DNA from: Diplolepis rosae
Lineage: Eukaryota > Arthropoda > Insecta > Hymenoptera > Diplolepididae
Length of the DNA stretch: 64,000 nt
Reading direction: 5' to 3'
Assembly (NCBI GenBank): GCA_030998225.1
Contig: JAPYXD010000704.1
Span: 5,208,001-5,272,000, forward strand
Shown: positions 30,779 to 39,322 of the stretch, piece by piece
Numbering within the stretch: position 1 is the stretch's first letter
Layout: each line of letters opens with the position of its first letter
Program-made: the position numbers and the translations under genes
The notes under the pieces: generated by a model
Told to the model about the DNA's origin: nothing
The model's database searches: none
What the model saw: only the letters and a program-made list of their open reading frames with translations

Positions 30779-32730
30779 ATAGCCCTGGGCAGTTAAATTT
30801 GAATACGTTAGAGGCAATCCCAGGGTCTAATATTATAGAAAGACCTCTAGATTTAGATGTAAGAAAAGATTTATTGGAAAATGAGAATTGCGAAATTATT
30901 AAAAAAGTCGATAAGTGCCCAAACATTTTTGTGAAAATTCAGGGCATTAAAACAGATGCACTTATCGACACAGGTAGCGAAGTAACATGTATTTCAGAAG
31001 ATTTCTTTGAAAACAATAAAAATAAATTAAAAAATTGTAAAATTTTGCCAATCGTCGGCACTAGCGTCGTAGGTGCCACAGGTGTCAAACCGATAAAATT
31101 AAAGCATCAAATATATGCAGATTTAAATGTAAACGATGAAACGTATTCTTGCGTGTTTATAATAATTCCGAAATTAAACAAAAATTGTATTCTGGGAGTT
31201 GATGTACTTAAGAAGTTAAAAGGAAGGATTAATATGGAAGAGAATTATGTAATACTACGAAATGAAGAGAAAGAAGTGAAAATTGAATTTTTAAATGATG
31301 AAGAAAAATGTATTCGGGTAATCCATGAAATAAATATGGAGCCCAGCGAAAATTTAACAGATGTTGATCCACAAGACTTCGCAGATGAAATCAATTATCC
31401 AGAGAAATATGAAGAATTTCGCAACGTGAAAGAATACGATAGAATAGAAGATAAATACTGTATATCCGATGCAGAAATGGAAGAAAAAGTGGCGAAATGC
31501 GAGCTGCTCGACGGCGAAGAAAAGAAGAAGTTCTGGGAGGTTTTAAAGAAATATAGAGACATATTTTCAAAGAAACCCGGACGGATTTCGATATACGAAC
31601 ACGTATTAAAAATAAAAGATGATAAACCTTTTATAATTAAAACATACCCAATTCCAATGAAGTTAAGTATCATGGTTACAACTGAACTGGACAATTTACT
31701 GGAACTAGGAATTATTCGGAGATCGAATAGTCCATATATAAACCCACTAGTGACCAGTTTAAAAAAAGATGGAAGCGTCAGGATATGCCTAGATGCTCGC
31801 AAATTAAATGAGATCATGATTAACGATTATGAATGCGCAGAACCTACTGAGGTGCTTTTTCGGAGGTGTGGCGGAAGTAAAATAATGTCAACAATGGATC
31901 TAACCAGCAGTTTTTGGCAAATTCCACTAGCCGAGGAATCAAAAAAATATACGGCATTTTTACACGAAGGTAAATGTTACGAATTTTGCGTAACGCCCTT
32001 TGGCCTAAAAACTAGTACAGCAGCACTGGTTAGAGCCCTGGATTTTGTCCTAAACGGTTTAGGGAATTTTTATTTAACCTTTATCGACGACATCTTCTGT
32101 GCCTCTGAAAACGTGCACCAACATCTGCGACATTTGGAGCTACTTTTCCATAGATTGATGGAAAACAATTTAACAATCAATCTGGAAAAATCTCATTTTT
32201 TCAGATCTGAAGTTAAATTCCTGGGACATATTTTGACGGCCACGGGTATAAAACCGGACCCAGAGAAAATAGAAACTATTCAAAATTTTTCAAGACCACG
32301 AAATTTAAAAGAATTACGTGGATTTCTGGGCTTAATTAACTTTTATACAAAATTTTCTAAAAATCATGCTGCGGAAATTGTTCCACTTCTGGAGCTATTA
32401 AAAAAAGGAGTGAAATGGTCCTGGAACGACGATATGGAACAAGCTTTCAACAGGATTAAATTTCTTTTTAGCAGCTCTGTTTTATTGAACTATCCAGACA
32501 TAACAAAACCTTTCTATCTGCAAACTGATGCCAGTGACGTGGCATTGGGTGCCGTTTTGTTCCAGCTCGACGCAGATGGAAATCCCAGCCCCATCATTTA
32601 TGCCAACCGGACCTTAAAGGGCGCTGAACTGGCATACTACACCACAGAAAAGGAGTTGCTGGCGATAGTTTGGGCCCTCCAAAAAATTTCGATCGTACAT
32701 AATGGGTGGAAGAATACTTATCAGGACTGA
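30757..32730 (+). CDS. pol: Pol, first part: protease, reverse transcriptase, RNase H
   Basis: Entered from gag by -1 frameshifting (first ATG at 30757, likely not used). Residues 60-160 are an aspartic protease with active site ALIDTGSE and the later ILGVDVL strand. Reverse transcriptase spans about 290-550: LVTSLKKDGSVRICLDARKL, MDLTSSFWQIPL, FCVTPFGLKTSTAALVRALD, and the catalytic box FIDDI (YVDDx in most relatives), then FLGHILTATGIKPDPEKIE. RNase H starts with LQTDASDVALGAVLF. The frame fails at 32681-32686, where a run of six A shifts the remaining RNase H and integrase into the neighbouring frame; the last nine or so residues before the stop at 32728 are out of register. The rest continues at 32702. 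The extra base could be a real mutation or an assembly error. Confidence 0.92.
   Translation: MSKPGKLDSPGQLNLNTLEAIPGSNIIERPLDLDVRKDLLENENCEIIKKVDKCPNIFVKIQGIKTDALIDTGSEVTCISEDFFENNKNKLKNCKILPIVGTSVVGATGVKPIKLKHQIYADLNVNDETYSCVFIIIPKLNKNCILGVDVLKKLKGRINMEENYVILRNEEKEVKIEFLNDEEKCIRVIHEINMEPSENLTDVDPQDFADEINYPEKYEEFRNVKEYDRIEDKYCISDAEMEEKVAKCELLDGEEKKKFWEVLKKYRDIFSKKPGRISIYEHVLKIKDDKPFIIKTYPIPMKLSIMVTTELDNLLELGIIRRSNSPYINPLVTSLKKDGSVRICLDARKLNEIMINDYECAEPTEVLFRRCGGSKIMSTMDLTSSFWQIPLAEESKKYTAFLHEGKCYEFCVTPFGLKTSTAALVRALDFVLNGLGNFYLTFIDDIFCASENVHQHLRHLELLFHRLMENNLTINLEKSHFFRSEVKFLGHILTATGIKPDPEKIETIQNFSRPRNLKELRGFLGLINFYTKFSKNHAAEIVPLLELLKKGVKWSWNDDMEQAFNRIKFLFSSSVLLNYPDITKPFYLQTDASDVALGAVLFQLDADGNPSPIIYANRTLKGAELAYYTTEKELLAIVWALQKISIVHNGWKNTYQD
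30769..30825 (+). promoter_or_regulatory. -1 ribosomal frameshift site between gag and pol
   Basis: The heptamer G-GGA-AAC at 30769-30775 is in the correct phase of the gag frame and is followed directly by the gag stop TAG. Seven bases later CCCTGGG (30783-30789) can pair with CCCAGGG (30819-30825), a 7-bp stem with a 29-base loop. The -1 frame enters pol as GGG AAA CTA GAT. An in-frame stop at 30718-30720 means pol cannot be entered from further upstream. Heptamer, spacer and stem fit established programmed -1 frameshift rules; GGGAAAC is a slippery sequence used by some retroviruses. Confidence 0.85.
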
Positions 32731-34210
32731 TCACAAGGCATTGAGATTCCTGAAAACATGTAGACTTCTCAGTGGTAGACTAACCAGATGGACAATGGCT
32801 ATCCAAGACTATGATATCTTGATAGAATATTGTCCTGGTAAAAGTAATTCGGTGGCAGACACTTTAAGTCGCCTACCTGAAGAGGAAAATGCGTCCAAAA
32901 TGGCCAATAAAGATGGCAAAATTATTTTATATGCTCTGGCAAAAAGGGCGTCATCAAACTTGCGAAATCGGCTGCAAAATTTTGCCCAAGAGCAAAAACT
33001 GGACCCTATGTTGGCACAAAAAATTAAAGACGTAGAAGAAAGGAAAACCACGAAATATGAGATACGTGATGATCTTTTATATTTTGTAAGTGGAGAAAAT
33101 AAGCGATTATGCTTAACAAAAGGCATCATCCATGATATAATCGACGAATGTCATGAAATGTATGCCCATATAGGCCCTTTAAAGGTCATTAAAATGCTAA
33201 ATGATTTTTTCTATTACCCTAAACTGGCAAAAATAGTCAGGCAACGCCTAGCCAGCTGTGACTCTTGCCAGAGAAACAAAGTAACAAATCAGACTTGTTT
33301 CTCTGAAATGAAAAATTATTTGCCCGAAAGGCCAAATGAAATTTTATCTATAGATTTCTACGGGCCATTACCCGCATCAAAAGGTGGATTCAAATACATT
33401 TTATCCACCATCGATGCCTTCTCCAAATATGTGGTTTTATACCCTTTGAGACGAGCCAATACGAAAGCCGTCATGAACAAATTAAAAAAGGACCATTTTC
33501 CAAAATATGGAAAACCGTCTAAAATAGTAACGGACCATGGAACGCAATTTACGTCTCCGGTGTGGTCAGAATTCTTAAAAGAAGAAGAAATACAGCCTGT
33601 TTTCTCTTCAATAAGGCATCCCCAGAGCAATATAGTGGAGAGAATCCACAGAGAATTGTCCAGATTTTTCAGATCCCTCATTGGAGAAAATCATGGATCG
33701 TGGTGGAGCTGGATAAACATTATTCAAAGCTGCATGAATGAGACTTACCATGAGACCACAGAGTTCACTCCAATTGAATTACATCTAAATAAAAAACCCA
33801 AGCGAGCCTGGGAAAACTGGCTTAATTTTCCCCCAAATAATTCAAAAATTAGCTATGAGAGGAAACTGGAAATGGCCAAGGACAATATTTCCAGAAAAGG
33901 AAAAAACAGGGCTTCAAAGTTCAATGAAGCTCATCGGTTAACAACGCTAAAAGAAGGAGATAATGTGCTAGTTAAAGCCATAAATGAATCCGATCCAAAA
34001 CGAAAAATTCTAAAAAAATTCCTACAAATTTATGAGGGACCATATGAAATAAAAAAACAGGTTAGACCTGGTACATTTATCCTGTGGAACCCCGAATCCA
34101 AAGATGAAAGAGGGATGTTCCACACTCAAGACGTGAAAATTTACAAAAAGAGAGAACACGACTCCGAAGAAAATGAAGAAACCGAAATAATTAATGTCGG
34201 GAAAGAATGA
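32702..34210 (+). CDS. pol: Pol, second part: end of RNase H, integrase
   Basis: Continues pol after the one-base shift. It opens inside RNase H (ILIRTDHKALRFLK ... DYDILIEYCPGKSNSVADTL). Integrase follows: an HHCC zinc-binding domain (CHEMYAHIGPLKVIKML ... CDSCQRNK), then the catalytic core with Asp in SIDFYGPLP, Asp in VTDHGTQFTS and Glu in SNIVERIHREL. The last two are separated by 34 residues, against the usual 35, as HPQSN is followed by IVE without the common extra Gly. The carboxyl domain has the GPY/F signature (IYEGPYEIKK); no chromodomain follows. The ATG at 32702 is an artefact of the shift, not a true start. Confidence 0.92.
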   Translation: MGGRILIRTDHKALRFLKTCRLLSGRLTRWTMAIQDYDILIEYCPGKSNSVADTLSRLPEEENASKMANKDGKIILYALAKRASSNLRNRLQNFAQEQKLDPMLAQKIKDVEERKTTKYEIRDDLLYFVSGENKRLCLTKGIIHDIIDECHEMYAHIGPLKVIKMLNDFFYYPKLAKIVRQRLASCDSCQRNKVTNQTCFSEMKNYLPERPNEILSIDFYGPLPASKGGFKYILSTIDAFSKYVVLYPLRRANTKAVMNKLKKDHFPKYGKPSKIVTDHGTQFTSPVWSEFLKEEEIQPVFSSIRHPQSNIVERIHRELSRFFRSLIGENHGSWWSWINIIQSCMNETYHETTEFTPIELHLNKKPKRAWENWLNFPPNNSKISYERKLEMAKDNISRKGKNRASKFNEAHRLTTLKEGDNVLVKAINESDPKRKILKKFLQIYEGPYEIKKQVRPGTFILWNPESKDERGMFHTQDVKIYKKREHDSEENEETEIINVGKE

Positions 34211-35051
34211 CTACGTCATTCACATGTTGTACATAGGTATTTAAGAGTAGCTATAAGTACGACTGAGTGAGCTTAGAATAATCAAATTACAATTAAACAT
34301 ACACTAAAAACTTCAATTAATACTTCACCTTTACTTGTAATATTTAGCCTATAGAGAGGGACCATGTTGAAATTAAGGGTGAATTATTGGATGTGAAAAA
34401 GAAGGTCATGGAAAATATGAAAATTAAACCAAAAACACTAATAATCTTAAGATCGGCCAAATATGACAGTGCCCATTTATGATTGTGTAGACATAAGAGA
34501 TACTCTAATTACTGCTAATAATTAAGCAGATAGATTTAAGATTCGTGTAAAATGCGCAAATTTAGTACGATAAGCAATACAATTAAGAAGTTAAATAAAT
34601 GTTTTAGGTTGCTGATGAATTGGCTATCTTGAGATTTGTTGAAGGTCGCGTCAAAAATGAAAGAAATAAAAATAATACAAGAAATGACGAAAACAAGTAG
34701 AAAAGAGAAAAAAGTTTCGTTTCTCTTTCCTGTTGGTTGTCACTTTTATATAAAAACAAATTGAAGTCCTAAAGGACAAATATCATCATGACATGTCTCA
34801 CACTGTGCCCTCGCAATAGTTTGCGTCGACAGTAGCGTTCCTTTGTGCAACTCATTCAATGGCGGCAAGTTGCCTTGTGTTGATCTTGGTGTGTTACGTC
34901 CGTCAATCTTTACTGGTAAGCAAATGAACCTTTTGAATTCGTGTTTTTTTTCTTTGCATGCTCCCCACCTTTCGGGAACAGCGCGTATATAAGTGGGTGT
35001 TTAAGCACGTATATGCCCCTCATATCTTAAATTACCCTTTTCAGAACGAAA
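34211..35051 (+). other. Spacer between pol and accessory genes, possible internal promoter
   Basis: No envelope-like frame follows pol. The first 500 bases are AT-rich and non-coding. TATATAAAAA at 34747-34756 resembles a TATA box. A short frame at 34859 (MAASCLVLILVCYVRQSLL) ends at a splice-donor-like CTG|GTAAGC (34915-34916). An acceptor TTACCCTTTTCAG ends at 35044, so a 129-base intron (34916-35044) is plausible. Joined across it the short frame stops after about 14 codons, so it would act as leader or an upstream ORF, with the accessory gene starting at its own ATG at 35052. Confidence 0.45.
34747..34756 (+). promoter_or_regulatory. Possible TATA box of an internal promoter
   Basis: TATATAAAAA stands about 300 bases before the first accessory gene and upstream of the candidate intron at 34916. 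AT-rich DNA makes chance matches common, so this is only suggestive. Confidence 0.25.
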
Positions 35052-35513
35052 ATGTCAAGTGGCAAGGACGGGCAAATCCAATGTAGGGATTTTGGCATCC
35101 AGTTAAGCCAAAATCACCTCGCCGCGCACCTCAGGGAGCATGAAGTAAAAAGTAAGGAGCTCAACGCAGTCTCGGAGGAGCGTAGCTACGCGCGGACCAC
35201 CCTTAAAAAAAAAAAAGAGACACGCAACTGGAGTGTACAAACGGGCAAGTTTGGGCCTATCGGAAAGGGTGGCGTCATGAAGCATGTCGCCATTAAATAC
35301 CCTTCAGAAGCTTGCCTGAGGCAATTAGAAGACCTCCGGCAGCGCCCCACTATTTCAGCTTTCGAGGACGTAACCTCGAAACTCAAAAAAAGTTTCTGCG
35401 CGAAGTTGCTGGACATCGTCAGGGAACAGGCAAGATACGACCTTCTATATAAAAAGGTGGACGGTCAGGTGTACGCCAGAATTTATGGCCCCGAATTTGA
35501 GCCGCTCCAATAA
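35052..35513 (+). CDS. Accessory protein 1, degenerate C2H2-like finger
   Basis: An intact 153-codon frame, basic and clearly richer in GC than gag and pol. Residues 9-31 (IQCRDFGIQLSQNHLAAHLR, then EHE) resemble a C2H2 zinc finger with the His pair H-X3-H and one Cys; the second Cys position is Phe (TTT), so metal binding is doubtful in this copy. Residues 45-60 hold a Lys/Arg-rich stretch (TTLKKKKETR) that could be a nuclear signal. The rest (VAIKYPSEACLRQLEDLRQR ... YKKVDGQVYARIYGPEFEPL) looks folded, but I do not recognise it. A good splice acceptor ends seven bases before the ATG. It lies where envelope or other extra genes sit in LTR elements, directly before the Tudor-like gene. Could be a captured host gene. 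Confidence refers to it being a real gene. Confidence 0.7.
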   Translation: MSSGKDGQIQCRDFGIQLSQNHLAAHLREHEVKSKELNAVSEERSYARTTLKKKKETRNWSVQTGKFGPIGKGGVMKHVAIKYPSEACLRQLEDLRQRPTISAFEDVTSKLKKSFCAKLLDIVREQARYDLLYKKVDGQVYARIYGPEFEPLQ

Positions 35514-35790
35514 ACCGAATTTTATAGAACTGGTTCTGTTTAATTTGTACTGATCCTGATTTTTCTTCCCACCCGCATGACCTCGTTGTCCTTTTTTTTT
35601 TTCTCCAGGGTATTCTTTCCTCCCCTTTTTTCTCTTTGCTGGCTCAAGGGATGTATTGTTTGTTGCTGGAGTCGTTTAGTGCTCTTAATGGGAACCTCGT
35701 CGTATGTCCATTCTTCCATGGATAGGCACCCTCCGGGTGTCTCTTTCAACCCGACGTTTTATTTTTTTTCTCTTAGGCACATTCAACGAG
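35514..35790 (+). other. Intergenic spacer with two splice acceptors and a small possible intron
   Basis: A run of T then CTCCAG ends at 35608, and TTTATTTTTTTTCTCTTAG ends at 35776, both strong acceptor shapes. A donor-like GTC|GTATGT at 35701-35702 with the second acceptor would give a 75-base intron, a typical insect size. This points to spliced mRNAs delivering the second accessory gene, whose ATG follows 14 bases after the last acceptor. Confidence 0.5.
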
Positions 35791-36483
35791 ATGGCGACGC
35801 AAATATGGACAGGAACCGAGGGGGAATTAGCCACGGAACAAAACCAGATACCCCCCCAGGATTTGGAGGCAGGCCGGTGCTATCAGGTTCGGCCCCTGTC
35901 GGCATACAGCCCATCCGACTTCACAGCCAGACGGCGCGATAACCAGGAGAAATATCTATCCCTCATGAGTGAACTGCGCGAAGTTTACTCAACCAAACCA
36001 CTCTGGCTAAAACTCCGAGATGAGGATATTTCCAGGCACATTCCGGTGGCCTACATAAGCGAGGACGACTGGATCGGCCGGGGGTACATCACCATGGAGC
36101 TGGCTGATAATCAATGTGTCATCCACGATCCAGATGACGGGTCTTTCGATTTCATTGATGTGGGCAACATTTTCCGCTTAGGCGTTGATCATGCATCGGT
36201 GCCTGCATTCAGCTCCAGGATGGCCGTGGCCGGTGTTCGGCCCAGGGATGGGCAGATGTGGAGTCGGCAGGTCTGTTCGGCCATAAAAGAGAGGATTATG
36301 AGCTCTCCCCTCTTCGTTCAGGTGGAATTGGTCCGCGAAGAGTCTGTCGTGGTCCAGGCCAGGTGTGAAGCAGGCGGTTTCTTTTTGGATGCATGGTTGG
36401 CTTTCAACAATTTCGGTCGACTCAGCAGCAATCGAGCAACTTTGTATCCATACCTCGACGAGGAACAGGATGACCTTCAATAA
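35791..36483 (+). CDS. Accessory protein 2: extended Tudor-domain protein
   Basis: A 230-codon intact frame from ATG at 35791; an upstream ATG at 35704 adds 29 implausible residues read through a splice acceptor. Residues about 28-200 follow the extended Tudor (eTud) plan: an N-terminal SN-like strand and helix (CYQVRPLSAYSPSDFTARRR ... SLMSELREVYSTKPLWL), the Tudor barrel (HIPVAYISEDDWIGRGYITM, then FDFIDVGNIFRL, matching the family F-[IV]-D-Y-G-N), a linker, and the second SN-like part (AVAGVRPRDGQMWSRQVCSA ... PLFVQVELVREESVVVQ). Family members bind symmetric dimethylarginine, notably on Piwi proteins in germ granules. The DYGN tyrosine is Val here while Phe and Asn are kept, so ligand binding may be altered. 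No signal peptide or membrane segment. The gene is GC-richer than gag/pol, consistent with capture from a host. Role against or within the piRNA pathway is inference. Confidence 0.8.
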   Translation: MATQIWTGTEGELATEQNQIPPQDLEAGRCYQVRPLSAYSPSDFTARRRDNQEKYLSLMSELREVYSTKPLWLKLRDEDISRHIPVAYISEDDWIGRGYITMELADNQCVIHDPDDGSFDFIDVGNIFRLGVDHASVPAFSSRMAVAGVRPRDGQMWSRQVCSAIKERIMSSPLFVQVELVREESVVVQARCEAGGFFLDAWLAFNNFGRLSSNRATLYPYLDEEQDDLQ

Positions 36484-36580
36484 ATTTCTTTAATTTTCTT
36501 AATAAATCGTTTTTTTTTATATATATATCAAGAAAAATCTCCCCTTAAAAGCGAAACGGTCACCACGAGAAGGAGATTGT

Positions 36581-36597
36581 TTCGTTTGGTGGGGCGT
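36581..36597 (+). promoter_or_regulatory. Second, internal copy of the polypurine-tract sequence
   Basis: TTCGTTTGGTGGGGCGT is an exact 17-base copy of the sequence next to the 3' LTR, 506 bases upstream of it. It may be an additional plus-strand primer site or a relic of an earlier 3' end. Confidence 0.55.
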
Positions 36598-37086
36598 GGT
36601 TGGCGATGATCTCCACAACAGAAAGAAAAAGGAATGTTCTCTTTTGATTATCTAACTATTGGTATTAATGAGTCCAATGTGATTAATAGGCTCTTAATAA
36701 GAAATCATCTTTAGAATATGTCATAAGAAATTATCACCACAATTATTATTAATTCTTATCTTATTCGTTCAGATCTTCGAAATTAGCCACAAAATAATAA
36801 TAGCCTGATCAATATAGAATGACAAGAAATAATTCGCGAATAATCATTCTCATCTTCATATTTTTTTTTTCTCTCTCTAAGCTTTATTTAAAATTAAATA
36901 AACACTTTTCTACAACAAAATTACGAAAAACACAAAAATAAATATATTTTTTTTTATATACATATATAGTTATCCTGTACTTTTACCAGATTTAGGACTA
37001 AGCATTAATTAATAATCATTATATAGGGAATAACAAATGCATGCAAATTAGAGAAACGAATTGATCCTTTGCGAGCAACGGATCAC

Positions 37087-37103
37087 TTCGTTTGGTGGGG
37101 CGT
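37087..37103 (+). promoter_or_regulatory. Polypurine tract (plus-strand primer)
   Basis: TTCGTTTGGTGGGGCGT ends immediately before the 3' LTR, where the plus-strand primer must lie. The purine run GGTGGGGCG is short and interrupted by pyrimidines, so the identification rests on position and on the internal duplicate. Confidence 0.6.
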
Positions 37104-37104
37104 T

Positions 37105-39322
37105 GAGACGGCCCAGCCCTGAGTATCCGCCTTTTGCGACGAGACGGGAGTGAAATCCGCGAAAGTAGGGCCATTTGAGGAACAAGTAGGTTCCCACGAG
37201 ACTCGCACGAGGGAGTTGCGATGTCTCGTTAAGTATTTGTCGAGTAATAAACGATTTGCTTCCAAACCGGAAGTAAGCGTGGAGAGAACAAAGTGGTCTG
37301 GTTTTCACAGACATTTTTGTTCGTATCCTCAGTGAGCGCCACACTAACCTGTGCACGCTCTCACTCGACCGCTCACCCAGATCAAGCATCACGCGGCATG
37401 GCCTGTTGGATGAATGGGCGTCCCTCGCTGCTATTTCTTTTATATTTTATTTTTATTTTACACTATTTACCGCAGATTCATTTATCCGCATGCATGAAGA
37501 GTAATCATAATTAATTCATTAATTAATTAAAATTATCCATAAATGTTATATTATTGAATTATTAAATTATTAATAAAGATTAATTCATTAAATCATAATT
37601 TTAATTCGATTTTATTTTGATCGTTCTTGTATTCTCAATATAATATATAATATTTTTAATATATTTCTAATTTTCTTTATACATTCGCACAAGGTTTACA
37701 CCTTCCCATATTGCTGGCCAATGGGAGCCCGCGCCTACGCAGATAGCTCGCGCCAGCGGGAGGTGAGATGGGGGAAAGGCTCTCTCGTCGTCGTCGTCGT
37801 GCGATGCGCTTTCTCTTTTGAGCGCACATCACTTTTTAAACACCCCCACGGGGCAAAATATGCGTCTTTTTGGAATTTGAAAGACGTTATCATAATCACA
37901 AGAATATTATCTTTCTTATGATACCGATTTCCAACCACAAAACGGTCGCGATAAGGGGGAAAAGACCGTGTAAAAAACTCTTAATTTATTGATTTAATTG
38001 GACTCGATCGCGGTGGTTAATTGAGGCGCGCGCATGTTAATTAAGGGGGGAAATTAATTGAGAGGTGGAAATCCGAGGCGATGTGCTTGATTGCAGATCC
38101 TCGAATTGGAGTCCGTTTGCGCAACCTAACAAGGTAAGGACTTATCGCCTAGCGCAAATTTAAGAAAAATAATAGATCGAGGCTCGGAACAGGGACTGTG
38201 CATTTTAGCATCACAGTTCCTGTCTCTTGAGAACTCGGTTGAGCATATGTTTCCTGTCCCCCCTTAGCTAGGGATCAATGGTTTTTGAATTTATTTTTTT
38301 TTATTAACTTTATGGGAACCCAAGAACTCTAATTTTTCGTTTGGTAGCAAAACAGATCCAACTTGGTTAGCTCAACTCATGCCATTAGTAGTGTGAACTC
38401 TCATTTCGAGGGACACATCGAATGTGGCATTCCTCGATAAATAAATAACAACACCAAAGAAATTTGGGTGTCGAATCCCCACGGGGAGCTTCACCTTAAG
38501 AAAAAAATCTTTCCCCTCGATATCCTCGCCACGCAAGTGTCGAATCCCCACGGGGAGCTTCGCTTGTTTGGTAAACTTTTTTTTTGTTTTAATTCCTTTA
38601 TGATTTTTCTTTTGTTTCCTAATGAGTGAAGCCTGCCAAGTTGCGTGCGTTGTATATAGCTATTGAGTATTTACCAGGGTGGAAGCAAATGATGAAATGT
38701 GGCAGGCCTGTGTCATAAACTTTGCAGTGCCCTGTTCACGCCTGATGCTTATCTTTATCAAAATAAACCTTGAATAGAAGGGAGGAGTTGGTCTAGCTAA
38801 GAAAAGAAATGGGGAAGAATTATGTATGCTGCGAAAAGAAACCATTGGTCGAAAACTTTTATTTTCAGGCATAGGGAATTCCCAATTTTAAAACGTGATA
38901 TAAAATCGCTACTGGGCGAAGTAATACCGCAAATGTTGATAGAAACTTTATTATAATTTCTAGGTACGAAATCTATAGAAACGGGCGACGTTTGGACGAT
39001 TCCTCTGTGTTACTTTTTCTCATTCTGAAATACAGAAAATCGTGAGTTTCTTAGCTGTTCTTATTCTTTAAATAAAGAATTAAAATTCGCGAAATTTTCT
39101 CCCTTCGTGCTACCCACTCATGAAATTCGGAGGTAAATTTTACCAAAAACAGGGCAAAATTGCCATGAAAAATTCAGGAAAAGTCTTTTAGTAAAAATGG
39201 CAAATTCAAAGTTCGAAATAGAACTGAAGAAGCGAAACTTTTGGCTCAATCAGATGAAAATTCGCGTTAAAATTATTTAAATATTAATAAAACCAAAACT
39301 CTAAGAGTCGAAATGTTTCAAT
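37105..39322 (+). repeat. 3' LTR (2,218 bp)
   Basis: Collinear with the 5' LTR from GAGACGGCCCAGCCCTGAGT to GAGTCGAAATGTTTCA. Differences include an extra CGT unit near 37795, single-base losses in A and C runs, and several substitutions in the last 350 bases. It is followed by ATACC, the target duplication. Confidence 0.95.

Larger units (their letters stand above)
36484..37104 (+). other. 3' untranslated region of the LTR element
   Basis: Non-coding and AT-rich. AATCTCC near 36537 and GGAGATT near 36572 can pair. The 17-base sequence TTCGTTTGGTGGGGCGT occurs at 36581-36597 and again at 37087-37103, where it abuts the 3' LTR as the polypurine tract. The intervening 490 bases show nothing else recognised. 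Confidence 0.6.
25884..39322 (+). mobile_element. 13.4-kb Ty3/gypsy LTR retrotransposon with accessory genes
   Basis: A complete-length element: 5' LTR (25884-28098), primer binding site (28101), gag (28946), pol by -1 frameshift, two accessory genes (35052 and 35791), polypurine tract (37087-37103) and 3' LTR (37105-39322). The direct repeat ATACC flanks it (25879-25883 and 39323-39327). Domain order protease-RT-RNase H-integrase marks Ty3/gypsy (Metaviridae), not Ty1/copia. There is no envelope-like gene. LTRs over 2 kb are unusual; the Osvaldo/Ulysses group of insect elements has long LTRs and would be my first guess for placement, unproven. About 15 differences between the LTRs suggest a fairly recent, but not brand-new, insertion. 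One frameshift in pol makes this copy non-autonomous. Confidence 0.95.

Noticed and set aside
34859..34915. Signal-peptide-like start MAASCLVLILVCYV as an envelope gene start
   Set aside because: Spliced or unspliced, the frame stops within a few codons; it cannot lead an envelope protein or the accessory frame at 35052.
35704..35790. Upstream ATG extending the Tudor frame by 29 residues
   Set aside because: The extension reads through a polypyrimidine tract and splice acceptor; the ATG at 35791 starts just after it and gives a sensible N-terminus.
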